Positions 1 through 12,301 of a stretch of DNA of 37,402 bases are shown here, in pieces. The translations under genes and the position numbers were made by a program. The stretch is from Hypsibius dujardini (taxonomy: Eukaryota > Tardigrada > Eutardigrada > Parachela > Hypsibiidae), in NCBI GenBank assembly GCA_001579985.1, contig LRSR01000826.1, forward strand, positions 1-37,402, read 5' to 3'. The notes beneath the pieces are model-generated. The model had not been told where the DNA came from. It made no database searches and saw only the letters and a list, made by a program, of their open reading frames with translations. The number at the start of each line of letters is the position of its first letter. Positions within the stretch are counted from its first letter, which is position 1.

Positions 1-2165
1 CAACCCATTAATTTGGGCTGGATGAATTTGCTCAGACAGAGTGAACTGGGCAGACAGTGTAAACAGGGTGGTCAGTGTGGTTAGGGTGGTCAGGGTGGTC
101 AGGGTGGTCAGGATGGACCCGGGAGGCAAGGGGGCAGGGAATGCTTGTCTCTTTCCGTTTACCTGCTCCTTCCTGTGTTTATGTTTGCCTTACGTGGGAG
201 GAAGTATGAAAAGGCTGCATGTGGAAGCAGAGATACAGTACGAGACTGCATCGTGTGTCGACCTAATTAAAAAGGCCAAATCCCTGACCTGTCCTCAACG
301 ATGGGGACGCCCAACGGTATCAAAGTATTTATCGTCTCCCGGATACTCCTTTATATTTTGCGTATTTTTGTGACAGTGTGCAGCATGTCAAAGCTCTTCG
401 TTCCAAAATGTTGATGCTGTAGAGCTCGCGCCGGTCACAGCAAGGTGACCTTGTGTGGGTGCTGTCAAATGTGATGAGAAATGAATATGTGTGATTACAT
501 AATTGATAGGACACTTATGGCCGAGTGCGTCATTCTGAAGTATTGAACTCAAACCCCGATGGGCGGGTGCAGCCGAGAAAATGGAGGAACTCAAGATACT
601 AAGTGGTTTTCTAACGGGCCGTTTTATTGCACTGACAAGGGGTCATTTTCAAAAAGGAATAGTCCCGCATTTTCAGGATAATAACTCGCCGTTGTGGCCC
701 AAGAAGTGTTTCACTGCAAAATTTTGAAGTTGGGAATTAAAAAACACTAGAAGATTTAATGTCCCGTGGTATTCTAAGAAAAATGTCGATTTTTAAATTA
801 CTTTGAACGCGCATTTTAGCAAGATTCATCAGACCCAAATCTAGTTTGCGACCCGTCTTTGCATCCAAATGAGACAAGAAATATATCACACATGTGAAAT
901 TGAGTGGAGCACGTGTTAGATTTATGAGATTTGGAAATCAGGTAAGGGGCCCTGTGCAGGTGTGAATTTGAGTCACTGAGCACCATCAAGTGGTTTAACC
1001 TCTGTACTAAGGATGGCCAATGCGGCTGTAAAGACTGGAAAAGTTGTCTATAGTTTTTAAAATGATTTTATTTTTTCTATAGACTGAACTGAACAGTACG
1101 CCTGCCACTGCGCACCTTATAGCGTTCACTGACTACTGCGCAGTAGGATGCCTACCGCGGAGCTTTGCACATCTAATAAAGTGGTAAGCGCAAAAGAAGT
1201 ATATCAGTCTCCAACATCTTTCCAATCCAATCTACGTGAGAAATGTTTCTCAAACAGGGTAACAACGGTACTTAACATACCGCAACAAATGTCAACAATA
1301 TCTATTTGAACAAAAACGTGCATTCTAGCACAGTCAGTGCGAGTATTTGACGAAGAATACAGTGTGCCGTCTACGGACGAAGCCTGTAGGCGCACAGTGA
1401 AAATGGTTTAAAAAACAAATCGAAGAAAAAATAACAGGTACAGTAGAGAAAAAACGCAGAGCGTAAAACGCAAAACAGTATGAAGTGTATAGTGGTACAA
1501 TCACTAGACACCCAGCAAGATATATAGACCACAATTTCTGATAAAACTAACGTGAAGCTTCATGTTAAGCTTCCCAGGAGAATCAGCTGTTCCAGTCGCC
1601 AGTCCATCGCCCTCGAATGAAGTACCGACAAATAGAACCTGAAACAATTGCGGTAAAAATGCTGTAAAATATCTATATTGACTTTTGTTTAGGGTTAGCA
1701 GAGTCACTCAGCAATACCTTGTCACAAGAATTAGAACTACAATGATTACGACACAGTCCCGCTAAAAGCCCGCTGAGTCCGCTGTTCGCAGAATCCTTAA
1801 AATACAACCAAACACAATGTGTAACATACCCCATGCGGGGTTCATTTTGGCACAAAATTTAAAGTAGATAGCGCACACGTGCTGGCTGATTTAAGTGAGT
1901 GACCACTCAATCGAGAGACAAAAGCCCCCTCTCTCACTCCCACAAAAGGAAAATTTGATTTGTTTACATTTGAAAGAGCGGGAAAATGATTAGTGAGCAG
2001 ATCCGAAATCTCATCGTGTCTTGGCTGTCCCGAGGGTTTAAGTGCCTCAGTTTGCAGATTTGTTACAGGATAAAATCTTAAAACGCAATATTTACTGTTT
2101 TGCATTGGAAAATGCTAAACAGGTGCGGCGGAAGAAAAAAACCATTTTTCAATGAGTTTTCCAAA
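1..2165. other. Gene-poor region, nothing firm
   Basis: Apart from the small tandem repeat near the left edge, I see no chain of exons with family motifs on either strand. The open frames here are short and have no recognisable domain. A stretch near 665-730 reads vaguely like a mariner-type QDNxxP motif but has stops on both sides. The left edge could belong to a gene outside the window. Confidence 0.4.
67..113. repeat. 9-bp tandem repeat GTGGTCAGG
   Basis: Short tandem array. Three exact GTGGTCAGG units are preceded by diverged units (GTGGTCAGT, GTGGTTAGG). The array gives a long open frame of alternating Val/Arg codons, which I regard as a by-product of the repeat. Confidence 0.75.
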
Positions 2166-2169
2166 TGTG

Positions 2170-2624
2170 CGCGATCGTTTTTGGCGCCGTTTTTTTTCCG
2201 GTCGATCTCCCCTCGTTGTTTTGTAGTCTGGTATCAGCTTCCACGAGCATACCCACAAGGACAACTGTCTGAAATCGATGCAGGAGAACTTTCCCTACAG
2301 TCTGAAAGTAAATTCGGTAATTTTGTATCAGAACAAAGCACCGTGTCACGCGCCAGGAACTGTGCAGGCCTTTTTGGAGGAAGAAATGCCTTGCTTCATT
2401 CGGAACACCGATATCCCGCCCAACAGTCCCAATCTCAATCCCCTCGATTATTGTGTGTGGATTATGTCAATAAACACGGATTTATTTCCAGCTTTGACCG
2501 ATTAGCCAAGATATTGAAGGACGAATGGGAGATAATTTTCCAGAAAGTGATTTAGGACAGCATCAATTCCTCGATGTTTCGGGTTCGCAAGGTGGAGAAG
2601 TCTAGAGGCTCTCATACTGAGTAA
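2170..2624 (+). pseudogene. Decayed Tc1/mariner-type transposase fragment
   Basis: This is the C-terminal half of a Tc1/mariner superfamily DDE transposase, broken by frameshifts and stops. Near 2325-2365 one frame reads YQNKAPCHAPGTVQAFL, matching the family's QQDNAPCH block, with the catalytic Asp position changed. Near 2417-2465 the same frame reads PPNSPNLNPLDYCVW, matching the PPNSPDLNPxDxxxW block, again with Asp changed to Asn. The reading then shifts frame: ILKDEWEIIFQKVI, an in-frame stop, then FRVRKVEKSRGSHTE, matching the family's C-terminal WxxI...RxxxxxxxxGxHIE region. An upstream piece near 2170-2260 (IVFGAVFF) may be the VWG-type strand. No terminal inverted repeats were found. 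It cannot encode an active enzyme. Confidence 0.72.
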
Positions 2625-3590
2625 ACTCTTTTTGTTTGCGGTGGAAGACCTATTTTTCTATTTTTCGTAAATGTTTTGGTAATATTTTGAAGAAATGTTT
2701 TGAATATAAAAGAAGGCAAAGTTTGTGCCAAAATGTACCTCGCCGCCGGTACTAATCAGACCGAGGAGTGAAGCAACAAGGTCCTCTAAGTTGTATTGCT
2801 TTGGTTGGAAATTGAGAATGTCTGTGTGTGTGTTACAGTCCTGGGTCGGGTAATCACATTCACTGCTCGCATATGATTGGCCAGTGTAGTCTAAGGCGCC
2901 CTACCTTTCCAATTAAAGTGCATATTAAGCTCGAGAGTTGCCGAAGATGAACCTCTGAAAGCTTTAGGACTGGTTCTCGATAATATATAAAATCTGTTTG
3001 TTCTCAATACTAGTAAGAAATACTTGAACTTACGGCATTAATTCTGTTTTCGCAAAACAATTGACTGAGCTCCTCGGTCTTTCTATCGATCGCATCGATT
3101 GCTAGCGTTTAAACATTAAAAAAAAAATTTAATAGCTTGAATGGCGTCTTTTAATTTTGAACGTAACCGATTTTCATACTAGCGAACTGTATGCACAGTT
3201 AAAAAAGGGCCGAGCCTCCGAGGGCAGCATGTCAACCGTACCCAATGTACCCACCTTATGCAGATCATACAGAAAAAATTAGGTAGACGTACTTACAAAT
3301 ATGTGATAGGGAAATTTCTTAATTTCAAATTTTGAACTACGAATTTCGTTTTCTGCTAAGGGAATTCGTATAGCGGCTTGTAGTGACCTATTATTTAGGG
3401 GAGGGGGCAGTTGCCCAGTGCATCTCCCTCCGTTACGCCTCTGTACCTGGCCACTACACGCGCGCAGCAGGTGCTGTGCTGCGATTGGTCGACAGCACTG
3501 GCCGCTTGCGCCCACTTTCGTCACAAGGAATCGATCGCTCGTGCTCAAGATTACACACATACATTAACCTCGGTTAAAAAGGGGTTCAAC
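2625..3590. other. Intergenic, no supported gene
   Basis: The sequence is AT-rich. I found no exon chain, no RNA gene and no clear repeat. An open frame at 3383-3577 has no recognisable motif. Confidence 0.35.
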
Positions 3591-3593
3591 TTA

Positions 3594-4781
3594 CAAGGGA
3601 ATATTTACCTGTGTCAGTCTGAGATCGGGCCCAACCTTTTTTTATGGATACATATTATCAAACCATGATTTTAGAAAATAAGACTGGTCCCCCACAATTC
3701 CGTTTGAGATGGAGAAAATCGGGGAAGATTCCTATTGCGGCAGCCACTTTAAAGCTTTCACCATAACATTGATTGATCGAATTACGAAAAATATTTTGTT
3801 CGTTTACCCATTTAGCGGTGCAGGCAAACAAAAGTAGATGCGTATAACATTCGACAAACGAGTCGGGGCCACAGAAATGGTAACCGGCATCTTCAAATCT
3901 TTTCCTATAACAATTAAAGCAGAGAATTTCGGTACACCAGCCGCAGCGGATAAAACAACAGCGGTACACTACAACGACAAGGTTTTGCAAAATCTCGAAC
4001 AACCGGTCTGTCAAAATCATCAGACAATCAACTGAATAACTAAATTCCTATTTGCGATTTGGTGGAGTGGAGAAGATTGCTGATGAAACATTTTCGTTAA
4101 TGATTATTACTGTAACGATGCGATTCTAATGCGCAACGCAAACTGCGTTTTCCATACATATGAACTCAGGTGTAGGTACAAAACCACCTACCCACTGTAA
4201 TGCGCCTCAGTCTTCAATCAAGCAACTTACCAAAGGCCCACATGCTCAGTGATCTTCACAAATTTTCAATCAAGAGATCAATCAACCCAAAAAGCAGGCT
4301 ATTGCAAAGCGTAGTCACCGGCGGAGGGTAGCCTCTCCGATTTTCTCCGCTCTGGCAAATTTTAGCTGATTTTGGGACAATTCATGAGGCAAAGACCAGC
4401 GCTTCAAAAGTGTATTTCTTCGGTTTTCGGTAAAAGAAATTCCAGCATTTTAAACAGAAACGATAGATTTTTAACGGTGAATACTTGGAATAAAATATTT
4501 AGGGCAATTCAGACCGGGTAGTGAGCAAAAAGCCCGGGGCGTGGTTACAGCTGCGCCTTAGAATCGCGTCGCTACAGTATTGTACTGTGTTTAATCAATC
4601 AATCAACGTTATTGCGAAAGTATTAAAGTGGCTGCCGCAATAGGAATCTTCTCCAATTTTCTCCATTTCAAACGGAATTGTGGGGGACCAGTCATATTTT
4701 CTAAAATCATGGTTTGATAGTATGTGTCTATAAAAAAAAGTTGGGCCTAATCTCAGACTGACACAGGTAAATATTCCCTTG
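3594..4781. mobile_element. Inverted-repeat DNA element A (Harbinger/Tourist-like MITE family, TSD TTA)
   Basis: The two ends are inverted copies of each other over about 190 bp: 3594-3780 pairs with about 4610-4781. Both begin with CAAGGGAATATTTACCTGTG and run on through a shared block with CCCACAATTCCGTTTGA. The element is flanked by TTA on both sides (3591-3593 and 4782-4784), as expected for the three-base TWA target duplications of PIF/Harbinger elements. The same terminal start (CAAGGGATC or CAAGGAATC) ends three further elements in this window. No transposase is visible inside, so it is non-autonomous. The superfamily assignment rests on the target-site length and terminal pattern and is an inference. 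Confidence 0.8.
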
Positions 4782-4784
4782 TTA

Positions 4785-5345
4785 GAACACGGCCTCGCGG
4801 CGCTCGGCCATAATTATTCGAAGTCACAAAAACAGAAAATGATAATAAAATAATATTTTTATTTAAAAGTACTAAATTTTTTTTAAAAATTAGGTTATTG
4901 TGTTTACAATATTATTTTAAATGTTGAAATCGGCTTTTCTTTTAAATAAAATATTTGTTTATTTAACTAAGCTTTGTGAGTGGATTTGTTTTCCTAAAGA
5001 GCTTTACATTAGTTGTACGTTTACGGTACAAATGTTGTCATTTATAAATTTATTCACGCGATAGACTACGTTAACAGCTCCCGACAGGATAAGACAACAG
5101 TCTTCGTTGTTATGTCATTATCAGCCATCGCAACCTTGACCTTCAAATCCTTTATTTCGGACAAGTTCTGTTGGCGTATTACAGTATAAATTCTGCAGCT
5201 TAGCGCTATGAAGTAAACGCACATTAATTGTTATTTCCTTTTGAAAGCTGCCAACTTAGAAATTCATCTACGAGTGTGAGTTTCTTTTCATTTAAAGTCT
5301 CAACGTTGTAAAATATAAAGTTTTCCACGGATATATAGTCCTATC
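4785..5345. promoter_or_regulatory. Upstream region of the lipase gene, with possible TATA boxes
   Basis: AT-rich stretch before the lipase start codon. TATAAA occurs at 5185-5190, which would place a transcription start about 130 nt before the ATG. A second TATAAA at 5314-5319 lies only 27 nt before the ATG and looks too close for a normal leader. No other feature was seen in the region. This is motif-level evidence only. Confidence 0.3.
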
Positions 5346-8300
5346 ATGGTGCGCCTCACGTGTCTCCTTGTTATGGGTCTTCTTTCCGCGGTACTGAGCA
5401 CGACGCAAGCCATCGAGTCGTGTTGCCGCGACCTCGGCTGCTTCAGCTCCGATGCACCCTTTTTCCATCCACTCTACAGGTACAAGTACAAAGCAGGGAC
5501 TCGTTGTTCTTGTTTATGGTTCTTACAAGTCCGAACTAGAACCCATAGTAATAGAGCCAGGGGGTGGGCAAAGGTAATAAATGCATATTTTTTCAAAATT
5601 GAACCCAAAATTCGGCCTTTTGTTCTTGATCCTTTGGAAACATCTAAGGGTGTGGGGATTTCATTTCCAAGGCCCCCCGGGATTGCAAAACATTTTCGAA
5701 GTGTTTGAAAATATTTCGAAATCCCAGGAGGGAAACCAACCGCCCTCCCCCCCTAACCGCCCTTCCCCCAGACCTCAACAAATTTCAAAATAAACAGGAA
5801 TAGAAGGCGGAATTGTGGTTGGAATTTTGAAAAAAATGGCCCCACCATGAGGGTTCCTGTTTTCACGTTATTAGGACCCTAAACGACCCATGCTAGTACC
5901 AAGAACTTGCAATACTAAGTTCTCAATAATGGCTCAAGCAGTAACGATCTCTCTTCTACTTCTGTTTTAGACCTGTCATCTCAGTCCCGAAATGCAGTCT
6001 GCTGGACACTTTCCAACTGCATCTCAACACACGCCTGAACCCAATTCAAACGCAAGTGCTAGATCCATACCAACCGTCAACCTTTGGTAGCACGAATTTG
6101 GACCTGTCTAAGGCAACGGCGATCTTAATTCACGGCTTCACCGACCTCTGGGACTGGCCGTGGTGGAGTGTACGTGATTGATGGCCTGCTAACTTGAAAC
6201 AATTTTCAGAGGGGGAAGCCAGAATGTCTCCGCTGTATATTTTTGTAATTAAGCTATAATCAAAATGATTTTAAACATTTATTTCATTGGTCGGGCTCAC
6301 AAAACTTATTTTTAGCTGAATTTCAAAGTGGAGAAAACACTGGAAAATTCCATTTCATACAATATTGACTGTAAAGACTTCAATTTTAGGAAATAATTAA
6401 ATTTAAAGAATTCTGATATCATCCCACTCAAAATTGAATGAACAAATTTTGAAGTGAAAAAATTCTGAGTTTCCTCTCTGAAAATCGTCCTAAGTGAGGG
6501 CTGCGGAGTTTCCTGGTTTCCCAAGAGATGGTTCCGAGTTTCGCTTCCCGTCTAATTCTGATATTTCTCCGTAGGACATGGTGGCAGCTATCCTGCGGGA
6601 CGCAGACGTCAACGTCATTCGTTTAAACTGGGGTACTTTATTGTCTGGGAATAGAAATAAAAGATATAAATGGGAAGAGAATTTTTAAAGCGTTAAATTT
6701 ACTTACTTTTAATTGATCCTGTTTTACCTTTCAGACGAAGCGACAGTGCTGCCGTTCATACAAAGTGTCGCGGACACCCGGCTTGCTGGGGCGTTTGTGG
6801 CGAAATTCATCAACATCCTCAAGGATGAGCACGGATACAATCCGCAGCGGATCCACATTATCAGTCACAGGTACAGAAAACGGTTGACGCAAGCGGCATG
6901 CCACTTTGCCCTTATCAAATCTCATGTTTGTAACGGGTAATGAATTGTTTGGGAAAAGTAACACTTACATCCTTATGTTAGGCCAAGTGTTCGATCCTGT
7001 ATAAAGCCGCAATACATGTAGTAAAATCTAGTCTACCTGTAGCGTTGAATTTTAGTTTTCTTGAGGTCACATCAATTCATTTCATCTTTTTCACCAATTC
7101 GAGGATAAAATCATAGAAGAACCTTTTCTTGGGCATCACTTACAAATTTCGGTTGACATTATTAGAAGTCACCCACAGTGGCGTCTTAAAAGGAAACGGA
7201 TATAAGAAAATCATAAGAACTCTTATTGAATGTAAAAATAAATGCTCTTAGTGAACGAAAAATATACGTTCCTATTTTGCAAACTTGATTGATTCATCGC
7301 ACACCGGTATTCAATTATTTTGCAAAAGCAGTATTAAAGTATTCCTTATAAAAATAAACAAAAAGAGGACGCAAGGGAAAATAGTTGAGGAGGGAAAAAA
7401 CGGAATTATATAGGCACTCTTTTGTGAACAGAAACAAGGAATCTTAGCAGAACAAAACACACAATCCCATGATATACGATTACACGCGTATTTGTCCTTC
7501 ACAGTTTGGGGGTGCATGCAGCGGCATATGCCGGAGAACGGGTGGACAAGGTCGGCCGCATCACCGGCCTCGACCCCGGAAGTAAGACCAAATTAATTCT
7601 CTCTCGTTTCGTAAGCTGGTTGTTTTCTGTTTCCGATTGTAAAGTGAGTCAATAAACACCTCTTTTCACGCCTCCAACATACCTCTTGGAATCACTGATA
7701 GGATTGTACTTTGAGAATACGGAGCCAGCCGTCCGATTAGACCCTACTGACGCCACGGTCGTCGATAACATTATCACCGATGGAGAGGTATGCAATTACA
7801 GTCCCCTGGACCTGCAATTACCAGGCTCAGCAATACTTTTGGCGGTTATTGTTTTGAGGTTACATAGTTGCCCAGTCGCGTGCAAGTTATCTTGCACTGC
7901 TTGTTATCATTGAATGGCCCAGTCAATTCTGCTATTAGATTAGAGGAAAACTTTTAATATCACTCAGCCTAGCAAAAGTTATCGAGGTTACCCCAATCTT
8001 AGCTACAGTGATAAAATGCCTCATCGAGGAAATTTCAGTCTCCCATAAACACAATTAGTTTAAAAACAGTGGCTTTTGCTTGGGACATTCGCAAGACAAT
8101 GTTTAAAATGTTGATTTAGTGGGCGGCGATGAGTGAGCGGACAACTGCGCTACCCTGAGAAGTACATGTTCCCAATTGTAACAGCAGCATGCATTGCCTT
8201 CTTCAAGTCGTTCAGCCTATGCATGCAAAATCTTGACAAACATGGATTCAAATGAAAGCTTAAACATACTGCTGTGAAATCAATCAACGAAAATTTTTAA

Positions 8301-11300
8301 AGGTTGCAAGCTACCCTTTGAAGTTTTACTTCAGAGTTGATAAATAGCTTTCACCAAAGATGCGAATCTCAAAGGGTATAAGGTATGACGTCATGGACAT
8401 CAGAGTAGCCATAAGACAATAAACTTCGATAGTTTTCGGAAAGCCCAAGAGTTACAATTTAAAACTGATGTTTCAGAAATTCTCGCAAACGTCCTCCGAT
8501 CAAGAGCACCGCGATCTGGTTTGTAATGCAATTAGAAAACCGGCTGAAAATTCTATTGGCTAAGCCAGATCAAATTGTCACAAGCTCGCATGTTGAGGAG
8601 CATAGAGTTATCATATTAAATCCCCCAATGATGAGCCAGGCAAACTTAAAACTGCTTATCAGCGGCTGTTTTCGAAATATCAGCATTGATCTGTTCTCGC
8701 AATTGATGTGGGCATGCCAGAGATCACGAGAGGAGCCACAAAAAGTATTGCCAAACCCGTTTCTCGTGCCGTGTTCACCATTTTATTTCATGAGATTGAC
8801 CTTTTCTTTGTATCATCACATTCAGAATTTCCCTGGATTTGCTCTGGGCTCCCTACAACAAATGGGCCATATCAGTGAGTACAACATGATAAAATTTGGA
8901 TGGTTTTTGAGAAACCCAGTTTTGATGACAATGAAACACAACGGGCCGACGGGATAAGTACCAGTCCTCGTACTCTCAATAATGACTGCTAAATAAGGAA
9001 CTTTTCAAAGGTATTTACGTCAATGGCGGCTCACGACAACCAGGATGTGCACTTGGGTAAGTCGTGCAACGAAAACATCCATGACTAATCTATAGAGAAG
9101 AATGAGACTAATAAAAGACCAATCAAATTTGTTTCCATGAGCACATAATTGTATAGTAATGAACATTACGTTGTATTCTATTTGCTTCTCTGCTCTTTTG
9201 TTTCAGGCAAATCGCCACCATTTTTGGCACCCAGACAGCGTACAACAGCACCACTTACGGTAAAGCTTGTGGAGCTTTAATACACACACCGATATATAAT
9301 TATGCATCTTATGTAGTTACCTTATCATTTAGTATACTTAACTGATCTCGATGATGTGATTGTGATACTCGAATTAGTTTACATTGTGTAGACGCATCCG
9401 CGATCTGGAGGATGACAGAATACCAAAACAAAGCATGCAGCCACTGGAGGGCGTTCTTCCTGTTTCTGGGTGTGTACAATTGTCAATGGGAAAGTCCAGC
9501 ATTCGTTTGTGTTGTGATTCGACCTCTTACGTCATTTGTAAAGGTGATTGTGTATATTCTTTGATTGGACCGGTGACCTTTCAGAGAGTATCGGAAGGGA
9601 AAAGAGCTCAAGCCTGGCGTTCGAATGTGGCAGCTACAACGAGGTGAGGTTGTACAGCTGTGGCACGATTTCTCAACGAAAAACGTTAATCGGAACACCG
9701 GCATAATAACATGTGTTCCGATCAACGTTTTTCGTCAAGAAATCGTGCCACAGCTGTATAACGATGAACCATTTAGAGTATGGGCGAATTCAATCCGATT
9801 GTTACGTCACTATTTCTCAGGCCTAAGCCTCTATTCATAGGCAATTTTCGAATATATTGCCTATTATATATATATATTTGTAACTCACAAGGAATCCATT
9901 ACGAGTGTGACAATCAGATTGAGACCAATATTTTTTCCTAAAAAGGAGGTTCCCTCTAACATAATTTTATAAAACATGACTCGCGACAGTTCAATAAAGA
10001 CATTTTCAGGGAGATTTCCTCTGCACCAGCGATCAGCGTTCATATTGCGGCCCGATTCTAAAGTTATCCATAGCTCCGCCCCTGACATCCAAAGTAGTTT
10101 AGCTTATGCCAATTGTTTTGAAATAAATTTAGGGCGGAACAGTGTTTAAAAATGAAAATGAAACAAAACTGAAAAATACACATTTCAAAGACTATGATGT
10201 AGATGTGTTTTTTTTAAAAAGAGACGCAAGGCATTATCAGTACGGACTGCTAGAGTAATCAGAATTGTGTTTAATGCCTAGAAGAAAAAGCATGATCAAT
10301 CAATCAATCAATTGATCAGTCGCAATGCCGTAAAAGAAATTGCCTGAATTTTGTCGGACAGAACGGAGGCTTTATTGCCGCGAATCATATTTTCTAAAAC
10401 CGTATTAGAAAACCTAGTTTTCAGAAAAAAAATTGGTCTCAATCAGAGTGTTACGCTGGTAATTGATCCCTTTTCAGCGGTGTGTATCAAAACAACCAAA
10501 TTTGTAATTGTAATTATTTCAAATTCAATTTTAAATCAATTTGCATAAGCCAAATATTTGTTGGGAGTCAAGGGGCGGAGCAATAGGTCGATTGTCAGGG
10601 CCACCATTATTATGACTAACCAGTAGACGTACCGCCCACGTACCGTATATTCAGTTGAATTTCTTATGTTTTTCTGTTATAGTTCCTGGCGGGTAACTGC
10701 TTCAGCAATGCTTCGGCAAGGACCTCCGTCGGGTACTACCCAAATCTGGACCTCGTGAGTGGCAACGTGATGAGAAACTTCTACAGTGCCGCAACGGACA
10801 GGATTCCCTTCTCTAGTAAGCACAACAGCTCCCCTCGCAAGGCAACTGAAAGTGGACGAATATTTATATTTTTTATCTCATATTTATTCAGCCATGGGAT
10901 TCAAGTTGAATTTTCGCCTTCAAAGCAAGACGGAGAACAGTAACTCACAAGCGGTTAGTTCCACGTGATTTATAATAATATTGTAATAAATATCCTTAAA
11001 ATATAATAATAATATTATTATAATAAATGCCATTACATATTTTTATAATATTATTCTAAAGCGATCTTTTAAATGTGATCTTAGACATAAATAACAAACC
11101 GGAATCAATTACTCGATATAAATGAAGAAGATCAGAATTGAATAGTTTGCTCTCGTATTAGACGAGAATTTCGTCCACATTCGAAAATCCGTACAATTGT
11201 TTTTCTACTCTTTAGAAAAGAGGGACATTGACCGCTAGGATCGTTGGAACGCTAGGAGCCACTGACAAACTCACCATCACCTCTGAGTACAGACTTTTGT

Positions 11301-11629
11301 GTTATTTGTCGTTACAGTAGTGGTCTTTGCACTAAAACTCTGGTCAGCACAATTGATTTTTGTTTAGGATAATTGACCTCACACCGGGAGCGGAAGTCAG
11401 TCTGTATTTCCACTCGAAACACCAGATATTGGGCGCAATCCAGGCAGTGACGCTGGAATGGGACGCCGTTCCGAACCCGTTCCTCCCGCTGGACTGGATG
11501 CGGAAACACTACATCTACCTCGCTGGTGATCTGCAGCTCACGACCGATCATGGAAGCCTCATCCGGCTGAGACCGTCTCGTGCGCAAATCTTGGAGAATG
11601 AAGACTTAACCGCTACTGTTGGTGTTTAG
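5346..11629 (+). CDS. Secreted pancreatic-lipase-family triglyceride lipase with PLAT domain
   Basis: Exons: 5346-5479, 5971-6169, 6575-6632, 6735-6870, 7505-7581, 7702-7787, 8826-8874, 9011-9056, 9207-9259, 9392-9543, 10683-10815, 10892-10953, 11216-11286, 11368-11629. They total 1518 bp, an open chain of 505 residues. A signal peptide (about residues 1-22) is followed by the family's N-terminal CCRDLGCFSSDAPFF. The oxyanion-loop motif ILIHGFTD is at about 96-103. The nucleophile Ser176 sits in SHSLG, the acid Asp199 in GLDPG, and the His297 in CSHWRA. VRLDPTDA and GHISIYVNGG match the fold between them. The loop between the two lid cysteines is about 33 residues, pancreatic-lipase-like rather than the short lid of phospholipase A1 relatives. 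A PLAT/LH2-type domain covers about 376-505. Expected role: extracellular hydrolysis of acylglycerols. Odd points: the first Gly of GXSXG is Ser, and the serine codon is split by an intron. Family call is firm; substrate is inferred. Confidence 0.92.
5512..5884. mobile_element. Inverted-repeat element E (copy 1 of second family) in lipase intron 1
   Basis: It fills most of lipase intron 1. Its ends are imperfect inverted copies: left GGTTCTTACAAG, right as the reverse complement of TTTAGGGTCCTAATAACG. Internal blocks also mirror each other, such as TTCAAAATTGAACCCAAAAT on the left against TTTCAAAATAAACAGG on the right. The same sequence organisation recurs at 36113-36608. No coding capacity is recognisable and no clear target duplication was found. 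Confidence 0.6.
9655..9756. mobile_element. 102-bp palindromic foldback element with TA flanks (mariner-type MITE)
   Basis: Arms of 44 bp, 9655-9698 and 9713-9756, differ at only 3 positions and are separated by a 14-bp loop. The element starts CAGCTGTGGCACGATTTC and ends with the reverse complement. TA flanks it on both sides (9653-9654, 9757-9758), as expected for Tc1/mariner-derived MITEs. It lies in lipase intron 10. The RNA would form a very stable hairpin. Confidence 0.8.
9888..10473. mobile_element. Inverted-repeat DNA element B (Harbinger-like MITE family, TSD TCA)
   Basis: It lies in lipase intron 10. The left end begins CAAGGAATCCATTACGAGTG; the right end is its imperfect inverse, finishing CTGGTAATTGATCCCTTT. 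Both ends carry the TTGAGACCAAT block (ATTGGTCTCAA on the right). It is flanked by TCA at 9885-9887 and 10474-10476. Terminal start, second conserved block and three-base TNA duplication match elements A, C and D. The interior has an (ATCA)n tract and no coding frame of interest. Confidence 0.8.
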
Positions 11630-12301
11630 TTGAACAATATTAATGGAGATTCTATACTTCGACATCGTGCCCACCAATTGTGGTGGAGAAATGCGTACAT
11701 TCATCATGCAGTCGAGTTTATTAGTGACAGAGTAATGCACTGATATCGTAGAATGTGCATGCGAAGCGACTTTCCTCAGATTTTTTATTTTGGTATTTCA
11801 ATTAGCACAAACGGAAAAGGTCATTTGGAATTATTACAAACATCATTTTCATAACCCACTGTAGAATCATTTTAAAAGGAGGGTACCCCAATAGTCCGCC
11901 CTTATACTATTGTCACCCCCTTTACACTATAGTCACCTCCCCTCCCCCATACAATATGAATTTAAAAAATTAAGCTAGCGAAGTGGTATTTGTGTTCATC
12001 ATTTAGTTTAATTTCATAATAGACGAACGTCTCAAGTTATTAGAAATCTCAACTGTACGTAACCATTTATTAAGAATGCCATTACTTAATCAACTTTAAC
12101 TAAGATTCGTAAGATACAGTTGTATCTCTAGAGGATCGAATGTTAGTTGAAACAGAAACATCTTTTATTGAATTTGTTAAGTACAATAGAGAAAAACATT
12201 TTGATGATTCGCATTTTATATTTAATATTTATCCAGTATTAAAATTATTATATATATTTTAGCAGTTTCCTTCAAAGAATGGTCTTACGTAAAGTAGTAC
12301 A
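11630..12301. other. 3' flank of lipase, intergenic
   Basis: AT-rich spacer between the convergent lipase and gustatory-receptor-like genes. It holds runs of C-rich sequence near 11884-11950 but no exon, RNA gene or repeat that I can support. Confidence 0.4.

Noticed and set aside
665-730. Mariner-like HFQDNNSPLWPKK reading
   Set aside because: Short, surrounded by stops, and no other transposase block nearby in any frame.
3658-4035. Frames inside element A on both strands
   Set aside because: No transposase motif, and they overlap on opposite strands within a foldback element.
8526-8957. 143-codon frame in lipase intron 6 region
   Set aside because: Only its last part (8826-8874) is real, as lipase exon 7 in the same frame; the upstream part has no family match and is bounded by a good acceptor at 8825.
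9392-9647. Alternative frame with CDSTSYVICKGDC as lipase exon 10
   Set aside because: It resembles the family's Cys-rich segment, but only the other frame joins in phase to FLAGNCFS of exon 11.
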